A stretch of DNA of 38,182 nt, taken from Grimontia marina (GTDB lineage Bacteria; Pseudomonadota; Gammaproteobacteria; Enterobacterales; Vibrionaceae). Positions 1 through 7,154 of the stretch are shown here, piece after piece; within the stretch, counting starts at the first letter, position 1; each line of letters begins with the position of its first letter. A program made the translations under genes and the position numbers. The stretch is taken from the NCBI RefSeq assembly GCF_900060185.1, contig NZ_FIZY01000048.1, positions 1 to 38,182 on the forward strand, in the 5' to 3' direction. Below the pieces are notes generated by a model. The model did not search any database, was not told the origin of the DNA, and saw nothing but the letters and a program-made list of their open reading frames with translations.

Positions 1-434
1 CCCAGCAGCCCACGAATGTGATTGAGCAAACGCGTCCGCTCAGACGAAAGGTGTCGCCGCATCTGTAGGAAGGTCTGTTCATCCTGCTGCTCCACGCTTT
101 TTACTGCAACATGACGGATGGCTCCATGAACGCTAGCCTCTGCGATGGCCTGTGCATCGTTGTAATCATTTTTCTGCCCCCGCAGATACCCTTTGACATG
201 CTGAGGAGGTAACAACTCAACGTCATGCCCTAGCAGCGAAATCTCACGCCCCCAATAGTGGGCAGAAGCACAAGCCTCCATGGCGACAATGCAGCGCTCT
301 TGCTGAGCCAAGTACCGCAGGAGTTGGCTCCGGCTCAGTTTCTTCTTACCGATGGGCTTTCCCTGCTGGTTTAACACGAAGAGGTAAAAGCTATTTTTTG
401 CCAAATCGATACCGAGCGTTTTACACTTGTTCAT
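1..434 (-). CDS. IS110-family transposase, N-terminal part (cut by window edge)
   Basis: Reading the minus strand from the ATG at 434-432 gives 144 open codons that run off the left edge. The protein starts MNKCKTLGIDLAKNSFYLFV. It carries the spaced acidic residues of the IS110 RuvC-like DEDD domain: D in GIDLAKN, E in VAMEACASAHYWGRE and D in KNDYNDAQAIAEA. The later stretch RTRLLNHIRGLLG is also typical of the family (DEDD_Tnp_IS110). These enzymes recombine DNA using an RNA guide (bridge RNA) encoded in the non-coding end of the element. AGGAGAAG sits just before the ATG and is a strong ribosome-binding site. The C-terminal serine domain would lie outside the window, so I cannot say whether the gene is intact. 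The family call is firm; the subgroup is not. Confidence 0.9.
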   Translation of the reverse strand, partial: MNKCKTLGIDLAKNSFYLFVLNQQGKPIGKKKLSRSQLLRYLAQQERCIVAMEACASAHYWGREISLLGHDVELLPPQHVKGYLRGQKNDYNDAQAIAEASVHGAIRHVAVKSVEQQDEQTFLQMRRHLSSERTRLLNHIRGLL

Positions 435-516
435 GGTCTTCTCCTGCTTATCTAGATAGTCGATAACACTTCTATCTTGGCGCATTATGACGCCGGACTG
501 GAGTAGGAGGAGACCA
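434..516 (-). repeat. Inverted repeat covering the transposase ribosome-binding site
   Basis: TGGTCTTCTCCT (434-445) and AGGAGGAGACCA (505-516) are complementary at 11 of 12 positions and 59 bp apart. In a minus-strand transcript entering from outside, the first arm would pair with AGGAGAAGACCA, which contains the Shine-Dalgarno sequence and the A of the start codon. This arrangement could silence read-through translation of the transposase. It may also be the subterminal inverted repeat of an IS1111-like element. Confidence 0.6.
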
Positions 517-522
517 TCTCAT

Positions 523-780
523 CAAACAACCTGAAGATGCAGGATTCAGCGAGATTGACTGGTGGTGTGATCGCGGCGTCCCTTTGCAGGTGTAGTCATC
601 CATCAAAAAGGGACAACAAAGAGCACGGCGCCAGTCAACTCGCCCGAAGGGAGGCCATCAATGCGCCCACTTCTTCGTTAAATTCCACAGAAATAGAACC
701 ACTATTCCTCGCGAAATTTGCCTCGAATTGAACGCACTGATGACCTCTGAATGCGAGCATCTTCAGGCTGTTTGGGTATA
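523..780. repeat. MITE-like inverted-repeat element, copy 1 (left tip lost)
   Basis: About 258 bp, highly similar to 26200-26465 and in the same orientation. The right terminus at 757-780 ends GTTTGGGTATA. The matching left terminus begins only at CAAACAACCTGAAGATGC, because the first 8 bases seen in copy 2 are replaced by the end of the IS110 element. Internal complementary arms are GTCCCTTT (578-585) with AAAGGGAC (607-614), and a 15-bp imperfect stem between 651-665 and 733-747. No convincing protein is encoded. It looks like a short non-autonomous foldback element dispersed in the genome; I cannot name the family. Confidence 0.85.
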
Positions 781-836
781 TTACTTATCAATAAATTAGT
801 TTTATTAGGCTGACTTTGTAACAGTTGTAAAAGGCG

Positions 837-867
837 TTTACAGCACAACTTATCAATGAATAATAAT
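837..867 (+). promoter_or_regulatory. Probable sigma-70 promoter of the TonB receptor gene
   Basis: TTTACA (837-842) is followed 18 bp later by TAATAAT (861-867), a reasonable -35/-10 pair just upstream of the receptor gene. The -10 lies inside the Fur box, which is the usual geometry for iron repression. 781-836 is AT-rich and shows nothing else I can name. Confidence 0.5.
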
Positions 868-880
868 GCGAATCATTATC
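862..880 (+). promoter_or_regulatory. Fur box
   Basis: AATAATGCGAATCATTATC matches the 19-bp Fur consensus GATAATGATAATCATTATC at 16 of 19 positions, with a perfect right half. It overlaps the probable -10 and ends 22 bp before the ATG at 903, so iron-loaded Fur would block transcription of the receptor gene. Confidence 0.85.
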
Positions 881-902
881 ATTGTAGTTGCAGGACGTTG
901 TA

Positions 903-2825
903 ATGTTTCAAGGAAGCTCTTTTAAAATCTCTCCACTCAGTACCGCTGTTATCGCCGCTCTGTTTTTTCAATCTGCTATCGCAAATACCACTGAAGATCA
1001 TGAAACTGTAGTGGTAACTGGCAATCCACTCGCTGCCACAGAAGTGTTTATTGATGCCAAGCAGTTGGAAGAACGCCAGGCGAATGACATCAATGACATC
1101 TTCAGAAGTGATGCCGAGGTATCAATAGGTGGTGGTTCTGGTGTGTCACAGAAGATTTATGTTCGTGGTCTTGAAGATACCATGTTGAATGTCACCATCG
1201 ATGGTGCGGTTCAATCAGGGAATATTTATCACCATCAGGGACGTATTGCTATTGAACCGGATCTGCTTAAGCAGGTTGAAGTTTCCGCCGGTGCTGGCCG
1301 CGCTACCGATGGTGCAGGTGCACTGGGCGGTGCTATCCGTTTTGAAACCAAAGATGCCGAAGATTTGTTGCAGCCAGGTCAGCGCTTTGGGGCGTCAGCT
1401 AAGGCAGGTTATTACTCCAATACCGAAGGCTACAAAGGCACACTCAGCGCATATGGTCTGTTGTCTGACAATGTTAGTGCGCTTGCTACCCTGTCTTATC
1501 AGGATTTGGACAACTTTGTTGACGGTGATGGCAACGAACAGCCTTACACGGGAGCAGAAAACTCTGTAGGTTATCTGAAATTGGTCGGAAACCTGACCGA
1601 TGCTCAAAAACTGACGTTCAGCTATGACAACCGTCAGGATGAAGCACACCGCTACCACCGTCCCCAGTGGGAACCGAGCAAGAAAAACGCACCGATTAAT
1701 CAGGAAATGGAGCGTGAGACCATTACGGGTAAGTATCAGCTGAATCCTTCAGATGTTGCTTGGCTGGATCTGTCTCTCACGGCTTACAGCACTGAAACCT
1801 CTTTGAATCACATTGATGGCCCTTTCGGCGACTACCTGGGTGAAGCAAAATCTTTGGGGGCCGATCTCCGTAATACCTCATCTATTGGAGACCACAAGCT
1901 GATTTATGGCGTGGAATACCGCGAAGACAAGGGGTGGCTTGGTAGCCCGACTCTTGGCTCGGATGAAGATAAGGGCGATGTAACCGGTGTTTATTTACAA
2001 GGTGACTTTGCCTTGACCGAAGCCCTGCTGTTCAGTGCTGGTGGCCGTTACGATAGCTATTCTTTGACTGAATCAAATTCACATAGCTTTAGTCATGATG
2101 GTTTTAGCCCGAACGTGAGCGTGAACTACGCCATTATCGACGGCCTGAATGTCTTCGCTGGCTATGCGGAAGCATTCCGTGGCGCTCAGGTACGTGAAAT
2201 TTTCCGTCTGGATGGTGCGAAAAGTGCCGCTGACCGAAAAGCAGAGCGGGCAAAGAACTCGGAAGTGGGCGTGAGCTGGCTGACGGGCAACCTGAGTCTT
2301 TCTGCGACGGCTTACGTCAGTGAAGTGAAGGATATTGTTGGCAAAGAAGGCAAAGAGCTGACCAATATTGGTGACTTAGTAAGCAAGGGCTTTACAGCAC
2401 GCGCTGGTTACTACTGGGAAAGCATCTCAACTAGCCTGAGCTACAACCAGTCCCGTCCAGAATTGGATGGTGTTCCATTGAGTGACGATACCAAAGGAAT
2501 TGGTACATCAATCGGCGATACCTGGATAGCAGAAGTAAATTATCAGGTAACCGATGCTATCGCAGTAGGTTACACAGGTCGACTCGTTGAACGATTGACC
2601 CACGCAGCAGAAGGTTATGAAGAGAAAGATGGTTATGCACTGCATGATATTTACGGGCAGTGGAATCCGATTTCCAACGAAGAACTAACTCTGTCACTGG
2701 CGGTGAAGAACCTGTTTGATGAGTCCTACCGTGACCACGCAAGTTATGGCGAAGTGAATGCCATCGCCAAAGGAACGATGGACCCGGGACGAGATATCCG
2801 CTTCAACGTGGCTTACGCTTTTTAA
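903..2825 (+). CDS. TonB-dependent outer-membrane receptor (iron/siderophore or heme type)
   Basis: A 640-residue outer-membrane beta-barrel transporter that uses TonB energy to import an iron compound. The reading frame is open from a TTG at 888, but the ATG at 903 has AGGA at a good distance and gives a normal signal peptide, with likely cleavage after SAIA (residue 27). A TonB-box-like ETVVVT (34-39) follows, then a plug domain of about 120 residues with VRGLEDTMLNVTIDG and GRATDGAGALGGAIRF. The barrel ends in the aromatic residue expected for Omp assembly (FNVAYAF). YAEAFRGAQVREIF sits where FRAP-type motifs occur in heme/siderophore receptors, but the match is too loose to name the ligand. 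The Fur box upstream supports an iron role. No tonB, exbBD or periplasmic binding-protein gene is next to it. Confidence 0.9.
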   Translation: MFQGSSFKISPLSTAVIAALFFQSAIANTTEDHETVVVTGNPLAATEVFIDAKQLEERQANDINDIFRSDAEVSIGGGSGVSQKIYVRGLEDTMLNVTIDGAVQSGNIYHHQGRIAIEPDLLKQVEVSAGAGRATDGAGALGGAIRFETKDAEDLLQPGQRFGASAKAGYYSNTEGYKGTLSAYGLLSDNVSALATLSYQDLDNFVDGDGNEQPYTGAENSVGYLKLVGNLTDAQKLTFSYDNRQDEAHRYHRPQWEPSKKNAPINQEMERETITGKYQLNPSDVAWLDLSLTAYSTETSLNHIDGPFGDYLGEAKSLGADLRNTSSIGDHKLIYGVEYREDKGWLGSPTLGSDEDKGDVTGVYLQGDFALTEALLFSAGGRYDSYSLTESNSHSFSHDGFSPNVSVNYAIIDGLNVFAGYAEAFRGAQVREIFRLDGAKSAADRKAERAKNSEVGVSWLTGNLSLSATAYVSEVKDIVGKEGKELTNIGDLVSKGFTARAGYYWESISTSLSYNQSRPELDGVPLSDDTKGIGTSIGDTWIAEVNYQVTDAIAVGYTGRLVERLTHAAEGYEEKDGYALHDIYGQWNPISNEELTLSLAVKNLFDESYRDHASYGEVNAIAKGTMDPGRDIRFNVAYAF

Positions 2826-2831
2826 TGCAGT

Positions 2832-2857
2832 AGGAGAGGCTTAGGCCTCTCCTTTTT
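2832..2857 (+). terminator. Rho-independent terminator of the receptor gene
   Basis: A perfect 9-bp stem, AGGAGAGGC (2832-2840) and GCCTCTCCT (2845-2853), with a 4-nt loop and a run of T follows the receptor stop codon. Confidence 0.85.
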
Positions 2858-2956
2858 GATCTTCACGACAGATTTTTCTTCTTCAAGTAACCTTCCACAA
2901 ACTTCGCAAGTCCCGACTGCTAAGCTTCAATAGATACTTTCAGTGGCGATGACACC

Positions 2957-3805
2957 ATGAAAAAAAACCTTCTGATGATTCTGTTTATCTTCATGTTTCT
3001 GCTTGGATTCTGGATGGCGATGTCGCCTGCAGAAGCCAACCCTTGGGAAGAGGTGCAGGAACCGTATCTTGGTGTGGAACAGTCGATTGGGAGTTACGCC
3101 AATGGCTGCCTGAGTGGTGGTGAGGCCTTGCCGTTGAAAGGGGAGGGGTATCAGGTCATTCGCCCTTCAAGGAACCGTTATTACGGCCACCCGAACATGA
3201 TTGCTTATCTCTCCAAGCTCGCAAAGAAAACCAAAGGTTTTGGCTTGGACGACTTGATGATTGCAGATATTTCCATGCCGCGTGGCGGTAATTTCACCAA
3301 AGGACATTCCAGCCACCAGACCGGGTTAGATGCAGATATCTGGCTGAGCTTTGCGCCGGAACCATTAACCAAAGATTCCTTGGAAAGTCCGACGGCCGTC
3401 AGCATGGTGGATTTGCAGAATTACGCACTGAAACGTGATAACTGGATGAAAGAGCATGCCATCTTGTTTCAAGTGGCGGCATCTGAGCCAGAAGTGGCGC
3501 GTATCTTTGTCCACCCTGTGATTAAAGAGACCTTGTGTGAAATGGCATGGGAAGACAGAAACTGGCTACGCAAAGTTCGCCCTTGGTGGGGGCATCATTA
3601 CCACATGCATGTCAGGCTTCAATGTCCGGAAGGAAGCTTAAACTGTATTTCCCAGAATGCACCGCCAGCAGGCGATGGTTGCGGTGCGGAGTTGATCAGT
3701 TGGCGCCCGAAACCTGTCGACGAGACAAAATCAGTAGTGACCACCACTAAGAAAAAGCGGGTGAAGATAAAACCGGGTCAGTGTGAGGTGGTATTAACCC
3801 AGTAA
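2957..3805 (+). CDS. mepA: Penicillin-insensitive murein endopeptidase MepA
   Basis: A 282-residue periplasmic zinc peptidase of the LAS family that cuts peptidoglycan cross-links. The N-terminus is a signal peptide with cleavage probably after AEA, just before NPWEEV. The metal-site motifs are clear: GHSSHQTGLDADIW (H117, H120, D125, D127) and GHHYHMHVRL (H213 to H218). The length matches the family (about 270-280 residues). The C-terminal 25 residues are Lys-rich and may be lineage specific. The start has only a weak ribosome-binding site, but no other start fits the signal peptide. The gene stands alone, convergent with yfhL and sharing a two-way terminator with it. 2858-2956 upstream shows no clear promoter. 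Confidence 0.93.
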   Translation: MKKNLLMILFIFMFLLGFWMAMSPAEANPWEEVQEPYLGVEQSIGSYANGCLSGGEALPLKGEGYQVIRPSRNRYYGHPNMIAYLSKLAKKTKGFGLDDLMIADISMPRGGNFTKGHSSHQTGLDADIWLSFAPEPLTKDSLESPTAVSMVDLQNYALKRDNWMKEHAILFQVAASEPEVARIFVHPVIKETLCEMAWEDRNWLRKVRPWWGHHYHMHVRLQCPEGSLNCISQNAPPAGDGCGAELISWRPKPVDETKSVVTTTKKKRVKIKPGQCEVVLTQ

Positions 3806-3840
3806 CTCTCCCTGTCCCTATACAACCAATGCCCAGATAC

Positions 3841-3868
3841 AAGAAAAGCGCCGACAGGCGCTTTTCTT
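3841..3868. terminator. Bidirectional terminator between mepA and yfhL
   Basis: A perfect 12-bp stem, AAGAAAAGCGCC (3841-3852) and GGCGCTTTTCTT (3857-3868), with a 4-nt loop. The A-rich and T-rich arms let it end transcription from both convergent genes. Confidence 0.85.
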
Positions 3869-3885
3869 CATTAACCCAGTAATGT

Positions 3886-4140
3886 TTAAACCAAACCCTG
3901 GAGTTTGACGAATTTTTCCAGTAACTCATCATTGGTTTCCTTATGTTCAGGATCAATGATGATGCAGTTGGTGATAGGGCATACCGACTGACAGGTTGGC
4001 TTTTCATAGTGACCCACGCATTCCGTGCATTTGTCCGGATCAATTTCGTAGATCTCTGCGCCGAATGTAATCGCTTCATTCGGACATTCAGGATCACACA
4101 TATCACAGTTAATGCACTTCTCGGTGATCAGCAGTGCCAT
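3886..4140 (-). CDS. yfhL: YfhL-type 2[4Fe-4S] ferredoxin
   Basis: An 84-residue ferredoxin with two iron-sulfur binding blocks: CINCDMCDPECP near the N-terminus, and CTEC, an insert, then CQSVCP with a further Cys. The insert between the second pair and the last cysteines is typical of the YfhL (Alvin-type) subfamily. It starts 3 nt after the stop codon of trhP, so the two genes are almost surely one transcript. In E. coli YfhL is known to act with TrhP in 5-hydroxyuridine formation at tRNA position 34. The adjacency here fits that electron-transfer role. Confidence 0.93.
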   Translation of the reverse strand: MALLITEKCINCDMCDPECPNEAITFGAEIYEIDPDKCTECVGHYEKPTCQSVCPITNCIIIDPEHKETNDELLEKFVKLQGLV

Positions 4141-4143
4141 CGA

Positions 4144-5541
4144 TTACGCACTCACCGCTTTTGGAGCATTTGGGTTACGGGTGTTCGCACCGTCGGTCAG
4201 GTTACGCATCAGCAGTGCAAATTCCAGATCCATGTCTTCTGGCACTGGAATGTAAACGAAGTGACCATTGCCTTTCGCATCGTCAATCGTTTCACCTTTG
4301 CGGTTTTCCATCGCGTCCAGTTTAAAGACCACATTACCTTTCGGCGTCATCAGCTCCAGCGAATCACCAGTGATGAACTTGTTCTTCACTTCCACTTCCG
4401 CCATGCCTTCGCGGCGCTTACCGGTGAATTCGCCCACAAACTGCTGGCTGTCAGACACTGAGTAGCCGTAGTCGTAGTTTTGGTATTCGCTATGGGTGTG
4501 GCGGCGCAGGAAGCCTTCAGTGTAACCACGGTGGGCCAAGCTTTCCAGCGTGGTCATCAGGGTTTCATCGAACGGTTTGCCTGCAACGGCATCATCAATC
4601 GCTTTACGATAAACCTGCGCGGTACGTGCACAGTAGTAGAAAGACTTGGTACGGCCTTCGATCTTCAGCGAGTGAACGCCCATCTTAGTGAGACGATCAA
4701 CGTGCTGAATCGCACGCAGATCTTTCGAGTTCATGATGTAAGTGCCGTGCTCGTCTTCAAACGCCGCCATTTTTTCGTCTGGGCGATGTGCTTCGCTTAA
4801 GAGAACCACTTCATCAGTAGGCTTGCCGAGACCAATGGTGTTGTCTGGACGCTCTTCAGCTTCCTGGATTTGAACCGATGCTGCAGGCTGGATCTCAACG
4901 ATTTGGCCTGTTTCGTCTTCAGTCGCTTTCTCTGTTTTGTATTCCCAGCGGCATGCGTTGGTGCAGGTGCCTTGGTTAGGGTCACGTTTATTGATGTAGC
5001 CAGACAGCAGACAACGGCCAGAGTAAGCCATGCAAAGTGCACCGTGAACGAAAATTTCCAGCTCCATTTCAGGCACTTCGTTTCGGATTTCTTCGATTTC
5101 TTCCAGTGAAAGTTCGCGCGACAGAATCACCCGCTCAACGCCTTGGGTTTGCCAGAACTTAACCGTCGCCCAGTTCACCGCGTTCGCCTGTACAGACAGG
5201 TGAATAGCCATCTCGGGGAATGCTTCACGTACCATCATGATAAGACCAGGGTCAGACATGATCAGCGCGTCAGGGCCCATATCAACCACCGGCTTCAGGT
5301 CACGGATAAAGGTTTTCAGCTTTGAGTTGTGAGGCTGGATGTTACATACCACGTAGAACTTCTTGCCAAGCGCATGCGCTTCATCGATACCGATTTGCAG
5401 GTTCTCGTGGTTGAACTCATTGTTACGCACGCGAAGGCTGTAACGAGGTTGGCCGGCATATACCGCGTCAGCGCCATAGGCAAAGGCGTAGCGCATGTTT
5501 TTCAAGCTACCGGCTGGGGACAAAAGTTCTGGTACAAACAT
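4144..5541 (-). CDS. trhP: tRNA 5-hydroxyuridine synthesis protein TrhP (YegQ, U32 family)
   Basis: A 465-residue member of the peptidase U32 family, close to E. coli YegQ/TrhP. That protein makes 5-hydroxyuridine at the wobble position of tRNAs and uses prephenate; it is not a true protease. The U32 hallmarks are ELLSPAGSLKNMRYAFAYGA at the N-terminus and the Cys-rich block from about residue 168 to 197 (ALCMAYSGRCLLSGYINKR, then CTNACRWEY), which binds an iron-sulfur cluster. The frame is open upstream to 5586. I chose the ATG at 5541 because the family begins MF-PELLSPAG and AGAAG lies 8 nt before it; 5547 is an alternative. The protein is a little longer than the E. coli one, with an acidic insert around QIVEIQPAASVQIQEAEE. 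Confidence 0.93.
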   Translation of the reverse strand: MFVPELLSPAGSLKNMRYAFAYGADAVYAGQPRYSLRVRNNEFNHENLQIGIDEAHALGKKFYVVCNIQPHNSKLKTFIRDLKPVVDMGPDALIMSDPGLIMMVREAFPEMAIHLSVQANAVNWATVKFWQTQGVERVILSRELSLEEIEEIRNEVPEMELEIFVHGALCMAYSGRCLLSGYINKRDPNQGTCTNACRWEYKTEKATEDETGQIVEIQPAASVQIQEAEERPDNTIGLGKPTDEVVLLSEAHRPDEKMAAFEDEHGTYIMNSKDLRAIQHVDRLTKMGVHSLKIEGRTKSFYYCARTAQVYRKAIDDAVAGKPFDETLMTTLESLAHRGYTEGFLRRHTHSEYQNYDYGYSVSDSQQFVGEFTGKRREGMAEVEVKNKFITGDSLELMTPKGNVVFKLDAMENRKGETIDDAKGNGHFVYIPVPEDMDLEFALLMRNLTDGANTRNPNAPKAVSA

Positions 5542-5726
5542 AGTCATTGCTTCTACTAATTCTGAGTATAAGTCAGGCCGCATCAAAAAGTGGTGCGGGG
5601 AAGCGGGCGATTTTACTGTGATCTTGTTAACATAGCCAGTTCCGATCGGGAAACCATTTGCAGAAAAGGTTGTCTTTTGGATGATTCAGGTCGACATTCA
5701 TTTTTAGTGAATGATTTGACACAAGT

Positions 5727-5756
5727 TTGAAAAGGTATGTACGTTGTAAGGATATT
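5727..5756 (+). promoter_or_regulatory. Possible promoter for the M23 endopeptidase gene
   Basis: TTGAAA (5727-5732) and GATATT (5751-5756) are 18 bp apart and precede the preferred ATG at 5805. TTGACA at 5716-5721 is an alternative -35 with no good -10 partner. This is a weak call by eye. Confidence 0.3.
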
Positions 5757-5804
5757 CTCGGCTTTTTTAAGGCGAAAGAACCTGCAACATTGAGATGTGG
5801 ACTG

Positions 5805-7082
5805 ATGTACGAAAAGAAAACCAAGAGATTTAGCATGCTGTCTAAATCGATGCTTGGCCTGATGGGCTTGTCGCTCGTGACGGTAGCAGTATCCTTTAAT
5901 ACGCTACAACAAGAGCCGATCCGGATTGTCCCTCTCAATCTGCCAGAATCTGTCGTCCCTTCTTTTATTCAGAAAGAAGAACCAGTAAAGACGGAAAGTG
6001 CCGTCGACCTTCCTGCTTACGAATACACGATTCAGACTGGCGACAGTCTGAGCGAAATTTTCATGAAGCTCGGCATTCCGTATAGTGACCTGTTAAAGCT
6101 GATGGAAGCTGACCTTAACCACCTTCGCATCGATACCCTGCAACCCAATGACATCCTGCGGTTTTGGGTTGACCCTGATGGAAAACATCTGCAAAAACTG
6201 GAGCTTGAGTTCAATATCGCCTCGAAAGTGCAATATGTACAACTTGATGATGGCAGCTATGAATTCAACGAAGTGTCGATTCCGGGGACTTGGGTTGAAA
6301 CTGTCACAGTTGGCGATATTGAAGGCAGCTTCTCGGTCTCTGCGCGTCGTGCGGGCCTGAGCTACAACGATGTGGAAGTGATTACCAATCTGCTCAAGGA
6401 CAAGATGAACTTCTCCCGCGATCTTCGCGCCGGAGATAAGTTTGAAGTGGTCCGTGCAGAGCAATTTGTGGATAGGCAGGCGAGTGGAGCGCGTGAAATT
6501 AAAGCGATCCGCATTGAACGCCGTGGCCGACCCATCACGGCTTACCTGCACACCGATGGTAACTACTACGATAAAGACGGTCAGAGTCTGCAACGCGCCT
6601 TCCAGCGTTATCCGACCAATCGTAAAGAGCGTATCAGTTCGCACTTTAACCCACGTCGTAAACACCCGGTTACTGGCCGTGTTTCGCCGCACAACGGTAC
6701 TGACTTCGCGGTGAGAACAGGTACGCCTGTGGTTTCTACCGGTGATGGTGTGGTAGTGATGGTGCGTAATCACCCTTACGCAGGCAAATACGTGGTGATC
6801 GATCACGGTAACCAGTACAAAACCCGCTACTTGCACAACAGTAAGATTTTGGTGCGTAAAGGGCAGCGTGTGACCCGCGGTCAACGTATTGCGCTGTCTG
6901 GTCGGAGTGGCCGTGTTACTGGCCCGCACATTCACTACGAATTGTTGATTCGTGGCCGCGCGGTGAACCCGATGACGGCGAAGATCCCGATGGCCACTTC
7001 AGTAGCCCGTGCCGAAATGACCGACTTTAAGAAATCTGTCGCGGCTTACGATAAGAAAATGCTGAAAGCGCAGTTCAAGTAA
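5805..7082 (+). CDS. mepM: Murein DD-endopeptidase, LysM plus M23 domains (MepM/ShyA-like)
   Basis: A 425-residue cell-wall hydrolase that cleaves peptidoglycan cross-links to allow growth. A short cytoplasmic N-terminus is followed by one membrane or signal segment (about residues 15-32). Then comes a LysM/OapA-like domain starting near 72 (YTIQTGDSLSEIFMKLGI), a beta-rich linker, and the M23 lysostaphin-type domain from about 280. Zinc ligands appear as HNGTDFAV (near 295) and HIHYELL (near 374). The frame is open from a TTG at 5727, but that lies in the likely promoter. ATG 5805 is preferred and 5835 is possible. Vibrios carry several such enzymes (ShyA, ShyB, ShyC); which paralog this is cannot be settled here. 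Confidence 0.88.
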   Translation: MYEKKTKRFSMLSKSMLGLMGLSLVTVAVSFNTLQQEPIRIVPLNLPESVVPSFIQKEEPVKTESAVDLPAYEYTIQTGDSLSEIFMKLGIPYSDLLKLMEADLNHLRIDTLQPNDILRFWVDPDGKHLQKLELEFNIASKVQYVQLDDGSYEFNEVSIPGTWVETVTVGDIEGSFSVSARRAGLSYNDVEVITNLLKDKMNFSRDLRAGDKFEVVRAEQFVDRQASGAREIKAIRIERRGRPITAYLHTDGNYYDKDGQSLQRAFQRYPTNRKERISSHFNPRRKHPVTGRVSPHNGTDFAVRTGTPVVSTGDGVVVMVRNHPYAGKYVVIDHGNQYKTRYLHNSKILVRKGQRVTRGQRIALSGRSGRVTGPHIHYELLIRGRAVNPMTAKIPMATSVARAEMTDFKKSVAAYDKKMLKAQFK

Positions 7083-7103
7083 GCACGAACCAAAGAAATA
7101 AAA

Positions 7104-7128
7104 AAACGGGGCTCTAAGCCCCGTTTTC
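7104..7128. terminator. Bidirectional terminator between mepM and rdgC
   Basis: AAAACGGGGCT (7104-7114) and AGCCCCGTTTT (7118-7128) form a perfect 11-bp stem with a 3-nt loop. It has A and T tracts on either side and lies between two convergent genes. Confidence 0.88.
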
Positions 7129-7154
7129 TGTTTTTGGCAAAGTGTAGAAGACGA

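Larger units (their letters stand above)
1..522 (-). mobile_element. IS110-family insertion sequence, one end
   Basis: The transposase gene and about 88 bp beyond its start codon form one end of an insertion sequence. The boundary is placed at about 520-523, because homology to the other repeat copy (26200-26465) begins at the CAAAC at 523. The non-coding end holds a 12-bp inverted repeat with one mismatch, TGGTCTTCTCCT (434-445) and AGGAGGAGACCA (505-516), and a 10-bp palindrome TATCTAGATA (449-458). An upstream non-coding end this short fits the IS1111-like subgroup, where the bridge RNA lies past the 3' end of the transposase gene, better than the IS110/IS621-like subgroup. That subgroup call is inference. 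Confidence 0.7.

Noticed and set aside
537-731. 64-codon open frame in repeat copy 1
   Set aside because: It lies wholly inside the inverted-repeat element, its start has no ribosome site, and the frame is not kept in the second copy, which differs by small insertions.
3943-4461. 172-codon plus-strand frame over yfhL/trhP
   Set aside because: It overlaps two well-recognised genes on the other strand and has no family features.
6093-6935. 280-codon minus-strand frame opposite mepM
   Set aside because: It has no ribosome site and a His/Thr/Arg-rich composition typical of antisense reading. The M23 protein on the other strand is certain.
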